Shown here piece by piece: positions 51,658-62,140 of a stretch of 64,000 bases of DNA. A program made the position numbers and the translations under genes. This stretch comes from Asanoa siamensis. GTDB taxonomy: Bacteria; Actinomycetota; Actinomycetes; Mycobacteriales; Micromonosporaceae. Numbering within the stretch: the stretch's first letter is position 1; each line of letters starts with the position of its first letter. The notes under the pieces were generated by a model. It saw only the letters and a list, made by a program, of their open reading frames with translations, made no database searches and was not told the DNA's origin. The DNA lies in assembly GCF_016862555.1 (NCBI RefSeq), contig NZ_BONE01000023.1:51889-115888 (forward strand). Direction: 5' to 3'.

Positions 51658-52834
51658 CGCACCGACCGAAGGCCCACCGCCGACGGCCACGGACTGGGCA
51701 CGCCACGACGCACCATCGATGTGGCGAATGCTCGCACCCCAGGAAACCGAGGCCCACTGGCGCCACGCGGCAGGCTTGCGCAAGTTGACGGAGCTAACTG
51801 CCATCCACATGGCACGCCTGCAGGTCTACCGCGACCAGTTGGCGGAGGCCTGGCCCCCGGAGAAAAGCCCGGCTGCAAGAACATTCATCGCGCGCCTGGA
51901 CTACCTGATCGGCCACGTCCGCCAGACACACGAGGTAGCGGCCACGAACTACACGGCCCTAACGACAGCGACAACCACACTGGACACGGCCCGCACCCAG
52001 GTAGCCGCGATCCACAACGAGTACTCGGAAAAACTGCAGGCCAGGAAAACCTACGACGCATTGATAGCGCAGACGAAGGCCTCCCAGTTGCCAGGCACAG
52101 TAATCGGTCCACCCCCCGCCACCGACACGGATCTAGAGCGCCTAAACGCCAAGGCCCGCTCGGTCATGTCAAGTCTCAGCAGCACCCTCGTGCTGGCAGA
52201 ACGGCAGCTCAGCAGCCCGACGCCGTTTGGCATGCAACGCCGCGAAGGCGGCCCAACGATTCAACCGCCACCAGCGGTTCCGCGTGTTACGTCCCTTGAG
52301 CCGGCTCGTCGCCCACCCAACCAAACCACGTTCACGCAGACACCCCAATTAGGAACAGTACCCGCGCTCGCTCCTGATGTTGCCGACCAGAACCCTCAGC
52401 GGCCTTTGGCTCCGAAGGACCTAGCAACTCGCTCGGTATCGGCTGCCGCAAGCGGTCGCGCTGCGGGGGAAAGAACGACCTCGACGCAACCCCGCGGGCT
52501 CCAGCCCGTGGGCCCGGCCACCGCCTACCGTGGCACAACTATTCCGCACGTGGCGCCGACCGGGGGCGTCATCGCGCCCTCGGGATCCAAAAGCCCGACC
52601 GCGCATCGACGGCCTGAAGTGTCCAGCGCCGTCATCGCGCCGCGGTCCGAAACACCATATGTCGCTGCCCCTATCGGTGGTCCAGGAAGGGCCCGCGACG
52701 ACGGCAAGTCCGCCATCCAGCAACGTCTCGCAGAGGATCAGTGGGAGGTCCGACAAGGAGTACCGTCTGTCGTCTTGCCACCTGCGGTCAACGTCCGAAT
52801 CGACCCCGGCCCGGCGATCGGACTCGACCGGTGA
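51650..52834 (+). CDS. PPE-like protein with proline-rich tail, mycosin cassette
   Basis: 394 aa. The first 180 residues are helical (WRHAAGLRKLTELTAIHMARLQVYRDQLAEAWPPEKSP...) and contain WPPEKSPAARTFIARLDYL, reminiscent of PPE or WXG-like helical hairpins. Residues about 200-394 are a Pro/Thr/Ala/Ser-rich, probably disordered tail. Starts inside the previous gene (8-nt overlap) and ends in a GTGA overlap with the mycosin, so all three are coupled. Substrate or chaperone role is inferred. Confidence 0.6.
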   Translation: MRDAPTEGPPPTATDWARHDAPSMWRMLAPQETEAHWRHAAGLRKLTELTAIHMARLQVYRDQLAEAWPPEKSPAARTFIARLDYLIGHVRQTHEVAATNYTALTTATTTLDTARTQVAAIHNEYSEKLQARKTYDALIAQTKASQLPGTVIGPPPATDTDLERLNAKARSVMSSLSSTLVLAERQLSSPTPFGMQRREGGPTIQPPPAVPRVTSLEPARRPPNQTTFTQTPQLGTVPALAPDVADQNPQRPLAPKDLATRSVSAAASGRAAGERTTSTQPRGLQPVGPATAYRGTTIPHVAPTGGVIAPSGSKSPTAHRRPEVSSAVIAPRSETPYVAAPIGGPGRARDDGKSAIQQRLAEDQWEVRQGVPSVVLPPAVNVRIDPGPAIGLDR

Positions 52835-53919
52835 GAACGCTGCGAAAGCTAGCAGCGGTTCCTACCTCAATCATCGTGGCAATCCTTCCCCTTGGTGTTG
52901 ACAACATCCGGGACGAGCAATGGCACCTGCGGTTCCTGAACATCGATCAGGCCCATGAGCTGACGAAGGGGGAGGGCGTCACCGTCGCAGTTGTGGATAC
53001 CGGCGTCGACGCCCATCCTGACTTGGCCGGCAGTGTCCTTCCTGGAGCTGTGCTGGACCCCGCCGGGAGCGGCGACGGGAACACGGATTTGAGCGGTCAC
53101 GGCACGGCTATGGCTGGCTTGATCGCGGGTCACGGCAGGGGAAGTAAGGGCGTGCTGGGCATCGCGCCGGCCGCCCAGATCCTTCCTGTCGTCGACACTG
53201 TTTCGGGCAGGTCGACAAATCCGGACCTCACCGCTGACGCGATCAATGCAGCCATCGATCGCGGCGCGACGGTTGTGAACATATCCGCCAGTGGCGGGCC
53301 AACCGAGAGACTGCAGCGTGCGATCGAGAGAGCACGGCGAGAAGACGTGGTCGTCGTCGCCGCAGCGGGCAACGCCCCGTCGCCGATCATCGGGTTCCCT
53401 GCGAACTATCCGGGCGTGGTGGCGGTCGGAGCATCCGATCGAAGCGGCTCTGTCGCGGGCATATCGACCCGGGGTCCTGGCTTGGTTCTCGTCGCGCCCG
53501 GGGTTGACATAATGACGACCCGATTAAACTCTGGCTACGGCGTCGGGACTGGAACGTCGGACTCAACTGCGATTGTCTCCGGTGCAGTCGCCTTGATTCG
53601 AAGCCGGTTTCCTAGCCTTGAGGCCGCCGAGGTGATACGCCGGCTTACAGCCACTGCAACAGACAAAGGCCCACCTGGCCGCGACGACGTGTATGGCTAT
53701 GGAGTGCTGAACGTTGTCGCCGCGCTGTCTACAGATGTACCGCCAGCATCTGCGGCTCCAACTTCGCCGCCGCCGATTACCGCCGAAGCTATCCCGCCCT
53801 CCGATGGTGGGTTGTGGGTTGGGGTTGTGGCTTTGGTTGGGGTTGCGGTCGTTATCGGGCTCGTCGCTCTCCATCTGCGTGCCCGTCGGCATCGGGTGGG
53901 TAGAGGACCGGTAGCGTAG
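52831..53919 (+). CDS. mycP: Type VII secretion-associated serine protease (mycosin)
   Basis: 362 aa subtilisin-family protease. Signal peptide, catalytic D56 (VAVVDTGVD), H90 (DLSGHGTAMAG), oxyanion N181 (AAAGN) and S243 (GTSDSTAIVSG). A Pro-rich stretch leads to a C-terminal transmembrane helix (about 326-350) and a short basic tail, the mycosin topology. The Pro usually found after the serine motif is replaced by Ile. No EccB, C, D or E genes are nearby. GTG 52831 overlaps the previous stop. Confidence 0.9.
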   Translation: MRTLRKLAAVPTSIIVAILPLGVDNIRDEQWHLRFLNIDQAHELTKGEGVTVAVVDTGVDAHPDLAGSVLPGAVLDPAGSGDGNTDLSGHGTAMAGLIAGHGRGSKGVLGIAPAAQILPVVDTVSGRSTNPDLTADAINAAIDRGATVVNISASGGPTERLQRAIERARREDVVVVAAAGNAPSPIIGFPANYPGVVAVGASDRSGSVAGISTRGPGLVLVAPGVDIMTTRLNSGYGVGTGTSDSTAIVSGAVALIRSRFPSLEAAEVIRRLTATATDKGPPGRDDVYGYGVLNVVAALSTDVPPASAAPTSPPPITAEAIPPSDGGLWVGVVALVGVAVVIGLVALHLRARRHRVGRGPVA

Positions 53920-53925
53920 CTCTCC

Positions 53926-54558
53926 GTGCGTACCGCTGGATCTACAACGTTGGTGTTGGCGTCGGCGAGTCCCGCCCGGCGGGCTCTGCTCAAGGCCGCC
54001 GGGATCGATGTCGAAGTCGTGGTCAGTGGTGTCGACGAAGAAGCCGTCAAGGAGCCCTCGGCCGAGCAGCTGTGCTTGACCCTCGCGCGGATGAAGGCCA
54101 CCGAAGTTGCTCGGCGGCTTGGCGTCGAAGGGCTCAGCGTCAGCCCTGGCACGCGGCTGCTTGTGCTCGGGTGTGACTCCGTGCTCGAGTTCGACGGGCA
54201 GATCTACGGCAAACCCGCCAGCGCCGATGACGCTGTGCAGCGGTGGCAGCGGATGCGGGGGCGGTCCGGGGTTCTGCACACCGGGCACTACCTGATCGAT
54301 CTCGCGGGCGTCACCGTCGGGGCCGTCGGGTCGACCACCGTGCACTTCGCCGATCTCAGTGACGAGGAGATCGCCGCCTACGTCGGGACCGGGGAGCCAC
54401 TGCATGTTGCCGGCGCGTTCACCATCGACGGGCTCGGTGGGCCGTTCGTCGAGCGGATCGAAGGCGATCACGGCACCGTCGTCGGGCTTTCGTTGCCGCT
54501 CCTGCGGCACCTACTCGACGATCTCGGCGTGCGGCTGACCGATCTCTGGAAAAGCTGA
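53926..54558 (+). CDS. maf: Maf-like nucleoside triphosphate pyrophosphatase
   Basis: 210 aa. Starts VRTAGSTTLVLASASPARRALLKAAGI with the Maf motif SxSPxR, then GCDSVLEFDGQIYGKP and the C-terminal GAFTIDGLGGPFVERIEGDHGTVVGLSLPLL. Hydrolyses non-canonical or methylated NTPs. Begins 6 nt after the mycosin stop; in mycobacteria maf follows accE (recalled). Its last 48 nt overlap the end of the MFS gene on the other strand. Confidence 0.94.
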   Translation: MRTAGSTTLVLASASPARRALLKAAGIDVEVVVSGVDEEAVKEPSAEQLCLTLARMKATEVARRLGVEGLSVSPGTRLLVLGCDSVLEFDGQIYGKPASADDAVQRWQRMRGRSGVLHTGHYLIDLAGVTVGAVGSTTVHFADLSDEEIAAYVGTGEPLHVAGAFTIDGLGGPFVERIEGDHGTVVGLSLPLLRHLLDDLGVRLTDLWKS

Positions 54559-55719
54559 CGCCCGCGGCTGGGACAGCGCCCGCGCCAGCCAGGTCGTCAA
54601 CCCTGCCGCCGCCGCTATGAAGGCCGGCAGCACCAGGAAAGCCGTGTGCGTGCCCGACAGGTCCGCCAGCGCGCCCAGGAGGACCGGGGCCAGGCCGAAG
54701 CCGAATGCCACGGCGTACGACGTCAGGCCCGCGGCGCGGTCTGCTTGACCCGGGGCCGCCGCCAGGGCCAGTGAGATCACCAGTGGGTACTGCACCGCGA
54801 TGCCCAGACCCACCACGAACAGGCCGGTGACCGCCAGCCACGGGGCCGTCGCCACCCAGAACACCGTGAAGCCCACCAGCGTGAGGGCCAGCGACAGCAA
54901 CAACAGGCGGACCGAGGCGATGTGCAGCGCCACCCGGCCCGCCGCGAGGCGGCCGACGAACATGCCCGCCAGCACCGCCGCGAAGCCGGCCGCCGCCGGG
55001 CCCGAGGCCATGCCCGCGTGGGTGCGCAGCACGTCGACCGACCAGAGCGAGAAGCAGACCTCGATCGACGAGGTGGCGGCGAGCAGGACGAGGGTGATCC
55101 AGTAGGCCCGGGACAGCCGGCCGCCGGCAGCCGGACCGTCGGCCGGCGTAGGACGCGCCGGGACCGACACCCGCAGCAGCGTGCCGAGCAGCAGCACGCC
55201 CAGGATGAGCAGCACCACCAGCGAGAGCGCCGGGCGCCAGCCCAGGCCCGCCGCGACGAAGGCACCCACCACCAGCGGTGCCACGACGCCCGTGAAAGCC
55301 GCCGTCGCGTTCGCCTCGCTGAGGGCCGCCGGCGCCGCCGGGCCCTGATGGTCCGAGAGCGCCGCGTTGACGCCGTTGACGATGAACGAGCCGAAGACCG
55401 AGACCAGCACCGCCGCGGTGACCGTCAACGGCAGCGGCCGCGCCACCCAGAGCATGCCGATCACCAGCACCACGCCGGCCATGCCCGTCCAGATCGTGGC
55501 GCCGCGGCCGATCCGGCGGGACAGCGGCGAGAAGACGAACCCCGCGATCAGGACGCCCGCCGCCAGGCCGGTGCCGTGCAGGCTCGCCAGCGCCGCGCTG
55601 ACACCCTGCTCGTCGCGGAGCAACGGGACGACCGGGCCGAACCCGTACAGGAAGAAGCCCCAGACCCCGAGTTGCGCGTAGAGGAGCAGCGTCACTCGGT
55701 CGTGGACTAGGCGGGGCAC
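54511..55719 (-). CDS. MFS transporter
   Basis: 402 aa, 12 predicted transmembrane helices. Hydrophobic pattern and loop FSPLSRRIGRGATIW (MFS loop 2-3 type) support a drug-exporter-like major facilitator. GTG 55719 has TACGGT 12 nt upstream. Substrate unknown. Its 3' end overlaps maf by 48 nt. Confidence 0.9.
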   Translation of the reverse strand: MPRLVHDRVTLLLYAQLGVWGFFLYGFGPVVPLLRDEQGVSAALASLHGTGLAAGVLIAGFVFSPLSRRIGRGATIWTGMAGVVLVIGMLWVARPLPLTVTAAVLVSVFGSFIVNGVNAALSDHQGPAAPAALSEANATAAFTGVVAPLVVGAFVAAGLGWRPALSLVVLLILGVLLLGTLLRVSVPARPTPADGPAAGGRLSRAYWITLVLLAATSSIEVCFSLWSVDVLRTHAGMASGPAAAGFAAVLAGMFVGRLAAGRVALHIASVRLLLLSLALTLVGFTVFWVATAPWLAVTGLFVVGLGIAVQYPLVISLALAAAPGQADRAAGLTSYAVAFGFGLAPVLLGALADLSGTHTAFLVLPAFIAAAAGLTTWLARALSQPRASAFPEIGQPHAEIVE

Positions 55720-55725
55720 GCCCAC

Positions 55726-55731
55726 ACCGTA
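55726..55731 (-). promoter_or_regulatory. Leaderless -10 of the MFS gene
   Basis: TACGGT (minus strand) begins 12 nt before GTG 55719. Confidence 0.5.
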
Positions 55732-55732
55732 C

Positions 55733-55773
55733 GCGGCGGTGCCCGCGGCCCCGTGGCCCGCGGGCACCGCCGC
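55733..55773 (-). terminator. Long hairpin terminator behind the ABC exporter
   Basis: Perfect 16-bp stem GCGGCGGTGCCCGCGG (55733-55748), 9-nt loop, complement at 55758-55773; 5 nt after the permease stop. Confidence 0.8.
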
Positions 55774-55778
55774 CGAGG

Positions 55779-56543
55779 TCAGCGCACGCTGCGGGCGAAC
55801 TCGCGCGCCGCCCACCAGACCGAGAGCACGGTCAGCACCGAGACGATCAGAAGCCCTTGCCAGACCCGGTCGTTGCCGATGTCGCCGGCGAACAGGGCGC
55901 GGGTGCCGTCGACCGCCCAGGAGAACGGGTTCCACTTGGCGACGTCTTCCAGCCAGCCCGGGGCGAATTGCAGGGGTAGCAGGATGCCCGAGAGCAGCAG
56001 GACCGGTTGCGCCACGGTGTTCATCAGCGGGGCCAGCGCGTCCTCGCTCTTGACCGCGAGCGCGACGCCGTAGGAGACCGCCGAGGTCATCAGGGCGATC
56101 AGCGCCAGCATGAGATAGGCCAGCAGCAGGTCGCCGATGAACACCCGCAGGTCGAAGAAGAGGGCCAGGATCGTGATGATGCCGGCCTGCGCGATCAGCG
56201 ACACCACGTCGCGCAGCGACCGGCCGAGCAGCAGGGCGAACCGGCTCACCGGGGTCACCCGGGACCGCTCGATGACGCCCGCCCGTAGCTCGGCGATCAG
56301 CCCGAAGCCCTGGAACAGGCCGCCGAAGATCGCCAGCAGGACCAGCAGGCCGGGGACGAACACCCGGTAGGCCTCGGCGTCGGAGGTCACGCCGAGCGGG
56401 GACAGCGCCGGCTTGAGCAGCGGCGCGAAGAGCAGCAGGTACATCACCGGCTGGAAGACGCCGACGAAGACCCAGATCGGGTTGCGCAGCAGGAGTTGCA
56501 TCTGCCGGGCGAAGATCAGCCAGCAGTCACGGAGGAACTTCAT
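55779..56543 (-). CDS. ABC-2 type transporter permease (DrrB-like)
   Basis: 254 aa, six transmembrane helices. MKFLRDCWLIFARQMQLLLRNPIWVFVGVFQPVMYLLLF and ERSRVTPVSRFALLLGRSLRD follow the DrrB family, the membrane half of drug or lipid exporters. ATG 56543 used; GTG 56552 would overlap the ATPase stop in GTGA. Operon with the ATPase gene. Confidence 0.92.
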   Translation of the reverse strand: MKFLRDCWLIFARQMQLLLRNPIWVFVGVFQPVMYLLLFAPLLKPALSPLGVTSDAEAYRVFVPGLLVLLAIFGGLFQGFGLIAELRAGVIERSRVTPVSRFALLLGRSLRDVVSLIAQAGIITILALFFDLRVFIGDLLLAYLMLALIALMTSAVSYGVALAVKSEDALAPLMNTVAQPVLLLSGILLPLQFAPGWLEDVAKWNPFSWAVDGTRALFAGDIGNDRVWQGLLIVSVLTVLSVWWAAREFARSVR

Positions 56544-56548
56544 CAGGG

Positions 56549-57511
56549 TCACTTCTCCCGCAGCGAACGGCCGGTCTTGGTCAGGAAGACGTCGTCGAGG
56601 CTCGGCCGGTGCAGCTCGATCGACTTCAGCGTGACGCCGTTGCGCTCGAGCTCGCGCAGCACCTGCGGCATCGCCGTGGCGCCGTCCTCGACGAAGAGCC
56701 GCAGGCCCTCGCCGGTGTCGAGCTTCTCCAGCCGCGCGACGAAGGCGACCGAGTCGAGCACGGCGGCGGCATCGGCCGTCGCGCCGTTGAGCCCGACCGT
56801 GATCACGTCGTGCGAGATCGACCGCTTGAGCGAGTCGGGCGTGCCTTCCGCGACGACCTCGCCGTTGTCCATGATCGCGATGCGGTCGCAGAGCGCGTCG
56901 GCCTCTTCGAGGTAGTGCGTGGTGATGAAGACCGTCATGCCCTCGGAACGCAGCCGGCGGATCTCGTCCCACATGTGGGCCCGACTCTGCGGGTCGAGGC
57001 CGGTCGTCGGCTCGTCGAGGAACACCACCCGCGGCTCGTGGATGATGCCCAGCGCGATGTCGACCCGCCGCCGCTGCCCACCGGAGTAGGTCTTGCACTT
57101 CCGGTCAGCGTATTCGGACAGCTGGAAAGCGGACAAAGCCCGCGCGGCCCGCTCCAGCGCCGCCGACTTGCCGATCCCGTAGAGCCGCGCCTGCAGCACC
57201 AGTTCCTCGCGCGCGGTCGAGTCGTCCCACGTGCTGCCACCCTGGGCGACGTAGCCGATGCGCCGACGCACCTCACCCGGGTCGCGCAGCAGATCGGCGC
57301 CCGCGACCGTGGCCTCGCCCCCGTCGGGGACGATCAGCGTCGCGAGCATCCGCAACGTGGTGGTCTTGCCCGCGCCGTTGGGGCCGAGGAAGCCGAAGAT
57401 CTCCCCCTCGTCGACGCGCAGGTCGACGCCGCGCACGGCCTCGACCGTCTTCTTCTCTCTCCCCTGGCGGGAGCGGAACGACTTCCGCAGCCCCCTGGTC
57501 TCGATGATCAC
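56549..57511 (-). CDS. ABC transporter ATP-binding protein (DrrA-like)
   Basis: 320 aa. Walker A GPNGAGKTTT, signature YSGGQRRRVD, Walker B VVFLDEPTTGLD, H-loop VFITTHYLEEADALCDRIAIMDNG, and the C-terminal DrrA domain. Energises the DrrB-like permease. Starts ATG 57511. A PadR regulator gene lies upstream and may control the pair. Confidence 0.94.
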   Translation of the reverse strand: MIIETRGLRKSFRSRQGREKKTVEAVRGVDLRVDEGEIFGFLGPNGAGKTTTLRMLATLIVPDGGEATVAGADLLRDPGEVRRRIGYVAQGGSTWDDSTAREELVLQARLYGIGKSAALERAARALSAFQLSEYADRKCKTYSGGQRRRVDIALGIIHEPRVVFLDEPTTGLDPQSRAHMWDEIRRLRSEGMTVFITTHYLEEADALCDRIAIMDNGEVVAEGTPDSLKRSISHDVITVGLNGATADAAAVLDSVAFVARLEKLDTGEGLRLFVEDGATAMPQVLRELERNGVTLKSIELHRPSLDDVFLTKTGRSLREK

Positions 57512-57570
57512 GAAACACCCCCGGATCGACCGTTGTCGTCCAGGACTCTAACGCGATATAACTCGACTGG

Positions 57571-58188
57571 TCAACGTTGAGTATTGCTTGACCTTTCGAG
57601 ATAGTCGCGAAACTCGGGCGACTCACGCAGGCTAGGCGGGTAGTACGACATTCCTGACTCGACAAGATCGACGGTCTTCTCGCACCAGGCGACCTCGGCC
57701 TCCATGCGGACGATGCTGAGCTCGAACATCCAGCCCACATAGGTCGGCTTGAGCTCACTGATCCACCGAGACGAGAGCGACCCACGCAAACCTTCGATCG
57801 ACGCCCGCAGCACCGTCGCCCGGTTGCGCAGCGCGGCCGCCGCCTCCTCCCGAGGCAGGGCATCGATGAACGCGAAAGCCGCGAAGAACGGATCTGGCGG
57901 CATCGATATGTTCCACCACAGGTCCCGCAGCAGCGACTCGAACTCGGCCTCGCCTTTGGCCGTGATCTCGTACGACGTCCGCGCCGGCCGCCCACCGACC
58001 TCCTCGGTGGCGACCTCCCGCAGCATCGACTCCTCGGTGAGCTTGCGCAGGCCGTGATAGATCGATCCAGGTTGTACGTTCGCCCACCGGTCGGCACCCC
58101 AACTCAGCAGCTCACGGCGCACGTCGTAGCCGTGGACGGGCTGCATGAGGCGGACCGCGCCGAGGATCATCATCCGGGTTGCCGACAC
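57571..58188 (-). CDS. PadR-family transcriptional regulator
   Basis: 205 aa. Winged helix [51 protein letters not shown]...[18 protein letters not shown], then a helical C-terminal domain (Vir/PadR type 2). PadR genes often repress adjacent drug exporters; here it is 59 nt upstream of the DrrA-like gene, same strand. GTG 58188 used; the first ATG is 58173. Confidence 0.9.
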   Translation of the reverse strand: MSATRMMILGAVRLMQPVHGYDVRRELLSWGADRWANVQPGSIYHGLRKLTEESMLREVATEEVGGRPARTSYEITAKGEAEFESLLRDLWWNISMPPDPFFAAFAFIDALPREEAAAALRNRATVLRASIEGLRGSLSSRWISELKPTYVGWMFELSIVRMEAEVAWCEKTVDLVESGMSYYPPSLRESPEFRDYLERSSNTQR

Positions 58189-58245
58189 GCCACAAGCGTT
58201 GCACATCCCACAGCGACTCCCGGGCAAGTTGATCATCCTCGCCGA

Positions 58246-58251
58246 TACACT
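58246..58251 (+). promoter_or_regulatory. Leaderless -10 of accA3
   Basis: TACACT begins 13 nt before ATG 58259. Confidence 0.55.
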
Positions 58252-58258
58252 CCCGAAT

Positions 58259-60016
58259 ATGCGAAAGGTTCTGGTTGCCAACCGAGGCGAGATCGCGGTA
58301 CGGGTCATCCGCGCCTGCCGGGACGCCGGGCTGGGCAGCGTCGCCGTCTACGCCGACTCCGACCGGGACGCCCCGCACGCGGTGCTCGCCGACGAGGCGT
58401 ACGCGCTGGACGGCGCCACCGCCGCGGACACCTACCTGCGCATCGAGAAGCTGATCGACGTCGCGCACAGAGCCGGCGCCGACGCCGTACACCCTGGCTA
58501 TGGCTTCCTGAGTGAAAATGCCGATTTCGCGACGGCCGTGATCGACGCGGGGCTGACCTGGATCGGCCCGAGCCCGCAGGCCATCCGCGACCTCGGCGAC
58601 AAGGTCACCGCCCGGCACATCGCCCAGCGCGCCGGCGCGCCGCTGGTCCCGGGCACGCCCGACCCGGTCCAGGGCCCCGACGAGGTCGTCGCGTTCGCGG
58701 AGCAGCACGGCCTCCCGGTCGCGATCAAGGCGGCGTTCGGCGGCGGCGGCCGTGGCCTCAAGGTGGCCCGGACGATCGAGGAGATCCCGGCGCTGTTCGA
58801 GAGCGCCACCCGCGAGGCGGTCGCGGCGTTCGGCCGGGGCGAGTGCTTCGTGGAGCGCTACCTGGACCAGCCGCGGCACGTCGAGGCCCAGGTGCTGGCC
58901 GACCGGCACGGCAACGTGGTCGTCGTGGGCACCCGCGACTGCTCCCTGCAGCGCCGCCACCAGAAGCTGGTCGAGGAGGCGCCCGCGCCGTTCCTGACCG
59001 ACGAGCAGCGCAAGCAGATCCACGAGAGCGCCAAGGCGATCTGCCGCGAGGCCGGGTACGAGGGCGCGGGCACCGTCGAATATCTCGTCGGCGCCGACGG
59101 CACGATCTCGTTCCTGGAGGTCAACACCCGGCTGCAGGTCGAGCACCCGGTCTCCGAGGAGACGTCCGGCATCGACCTGGTCCGCGAGCAGTTCCGGATC
59201 GCGGCCGGCGAGCCGCTGCGACACACCGAGGACCCGACGCCGCGCGGCCACTCGATCGAGTTCCGGATCAACGGCGAGGACCCCGGCCGCAATTTCCTGC
59301 CCGCGCCCGGCACGGTGACGAAGCTGCGGATGCCGGCCGGTCCGGGCGTCCGGGTCGACGCGGGCATCACTGAGGGTGACGTCATCGGCGGCAACTTCGA
59401 CTCGCTGCTCGCCAAGGTCATCGTGACCGGCGAGACGCGGGCCGAGGCGCTGGAGCGCTCCTGCCGGGCGCTGGACGAGATGGTGGTCGAGGGGATGGCG
59501 ACGGCGCTGCCCTTCCACCGGCTGGTCGTCCGCGATCCGGCCTTCACCGACGAGCCGTTCCGCGTGCACACCCGGTGGATCGAGACGGAGTGGGCAGGCG
59601 GCGTGCCGCCCTTCGACGCGCCGGCCGCTGCCGTGGCGGCGGAGGAGGAACGCGAGACCGTCGTGGTCGAGGTGGGCGGAAAACGGCTCGAGGTGCGTCT
59701 TCCCGCCGGCTTTTCCCAGGGTACGGGCGCCAACTCGGGCGGATCTCCAAATGTGCGCTCCAGCAGGCGGGCGGGTGCCCGCAGCGGCCCCGGCGCCGCC
59801 GGCGGCGACACGTTGACCTCCCCGATGCAGGGCACGATCGTCAAGGTGGCCGTCGCTGACGGTGACGAGGTGGCCGAGGGTGACCTGATCGTCGTACTCG
59901 AGGCCATGAAGATGGAGCAGCCGATCAACGCGCACCAGGCCGGCACGGTCTCCGGGCTGGCGGCGACGGTCGGGGCCACCGTGAGTGCCGGGGCTCCCAT
60001 CTGCACGATCGCTTAG
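58259..60016 (+). CDS. accA3: Acyl-CoA carboxylase alpha subunit (biotin carboxylase + biotin carrier)
   Basis: 585 aa. Biotin carboxylase [27 protein letters not shown]-grasp [29 protein letters not shown], then a biotin carrier domain with biotinyl Lys in EAMKMEQ (about K551). It supplies carboxybiotin to AccD. Residues about 490-520 are a low-complexity Gly/Ser/Arg linker. BirA in this window would biotinylate it. Starts at ATG 58259, divergent from padR by 70 nt. Confidence 0.96.
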   Translation: MRKVLVANRGEIAVRVIRACRDAGLGSVAVYADSDRDAPHAVLADEAYALDGATAADTYLRIEKLIDVAHRAGADAVHPGYGFLSENADFATAVIDAGLTWIGPSPQAIRDLGDKVTARHIAQRAGAPLVPGTPDPVQGPDEVVAFAEQHGLPVAIKAAFGGGGRGLKVARTIEEIPALFESATREAVAAFGRGECFVERYLDQPRHVEAQVLADRHGNVVVVGTRDCSLQRRHQKLVEEAPAPFLTDEQRKQIHESAKAICREAGYEGAGTVEYLVGADGTISFLEVNTRLQVEHPVSEETSGIDLVREQFRIAAGEPLRHTEDPTPRGHSIEFRINGEDPGRNFLPAPGTVTKLRMPAGPGVRVDAGITEGDVIGGNFDSLLAKVIVTGETRAEALERSCRALDEMVVEGMATALPFHRLVVRDPAFTDEPFRVHTRWIETEWAGGVPPFDAPAAAVAAEEERETVVVEVGGKRLEVRLPAGFSQGTGANSGGSPNVRSSRRAGARSGPGAAGGDTLTSPMQGTIVKVAVADGDEVAEGDLIVVLEAMKMEQPINAHQAGTVSGLAATVGATVSAGAPICTIA

Positions 60017-61489
<1,473 letters not shown>

Positions 61490-61497
61490 CGCCGGTC

Positions 61498-62070
61498 TCA
61501 GTCGCGGGCGAAGAGGGGGCGGATCACCTGCCGGGCCGCCTCCTCGGGGTCGTCACCCAGGACGTCGGGGAGGGCGCCGCCGAGCCAGAGCGTGGCGAAC
61601 CCGTGCACGATCGACCAGGCCGACAGGCCGGCGATCCGGGCGCCGGCCCCGCGTAGCTCGCTCTCCTGGACCGAGGCGACCGCGTCGCGCAAGGCGTCCG
61701 AGGCCCGGTCCTGCGCCGAGCGCAGCTCCGGGTCGCTGCCGTTGAGCAGCTCCGGCTGGAACATCACCGCGAAGTGGGCCCGGTGCGCGACCGCGAACCG
61801 CACGTAGGCCACGCCCGCGTCGAGCACCCCGCCGCCGGCCGCGCGGGTGCGGTCGAGCTCGTCGGCGAGAAAGGTGAAGCCCTCCGCGGCGAGCGCCGTG
61901 AGCAGGCCGGCCTTGTCGCCGAAGTGGTGTGCCGGCGCGGCGTGCGAGACGCCGGCGCGCCGGGCCAGGTCGCGCAGGCTCAGCGCGGCCGGCCCGCTCT
62001 CGGTGATCGCCTCGGCCGCCGCCGCGAGCAGGGTCCGCCGGAGGTCGCCGTGGTGATAGGGCCGCGTCAT
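61498..62070 (-). CDS. TetR/AcrR-family transcriptional regulator
   Basis: 190 aa. HTH AALSLRDLARRAGVSHAAPAHHFGDKAGLLTAL at about 29-60, then a TetR_C domain (AcrR/YcdC-like; HRAHFAVMFQPELL). ATG 62070 has TAGAGT 13 nt upstream. Two similar palindromic elements lie between it and the DoxX gene. Confidence 0.93.
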   Translation of the reverse strand: MTRPYHHGDLRRTLLAAAAEAITESGPAALSLRDLARRAGVSHAAPAHHFGDKAGLLTALAAEGFTFLADELDRTRAAGGGVLDAGVAYVRFAVAHRAHFAVMFQPELLNGSDPELRSAQDRASDALRDAVASVQESELRGAGARIAGLSAWSIVHGFATLWLGGALPDVLGDDPEEAARQVIRPLFARD

Positions 62071-62077
62071 GGTGCCC

Positions 62078-62083
62078 ACTCTA
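62078..62083 (-). promoter_or_regulatory. Leaderless -10 of the TetR gene
   Basis: TAGAGT (minus strand) begins 13 nt before ATG 62070. Confidence 0.5.
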
Positions 62084-62084
62084 T

Positions 62085-62126
62085 CTTGCCACCGACAAGT
62101 TCGCCTGCTAACTTGACAGTGACAAG
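62085..62126 (+). promoter_or_regulatory. doxX promoter overlapped by two TetR operators
   Basis: Operators CTTGCCACCGACAAG (62085-62099) and CTTGACAGTGACAAG (62112-62126) share CTTGnCAnnGACAAG, 27 bp apart. They overlap a promoter: -35 TTGCCA (62086-62091), 17-bp spacer, extended -10 TGCTAACTT (TAACTT at 62109-62114). A bound TetR would block both. Confidence 0.7.
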
Positions 62127-62140
62127 ATTGGAGTGTCGCC

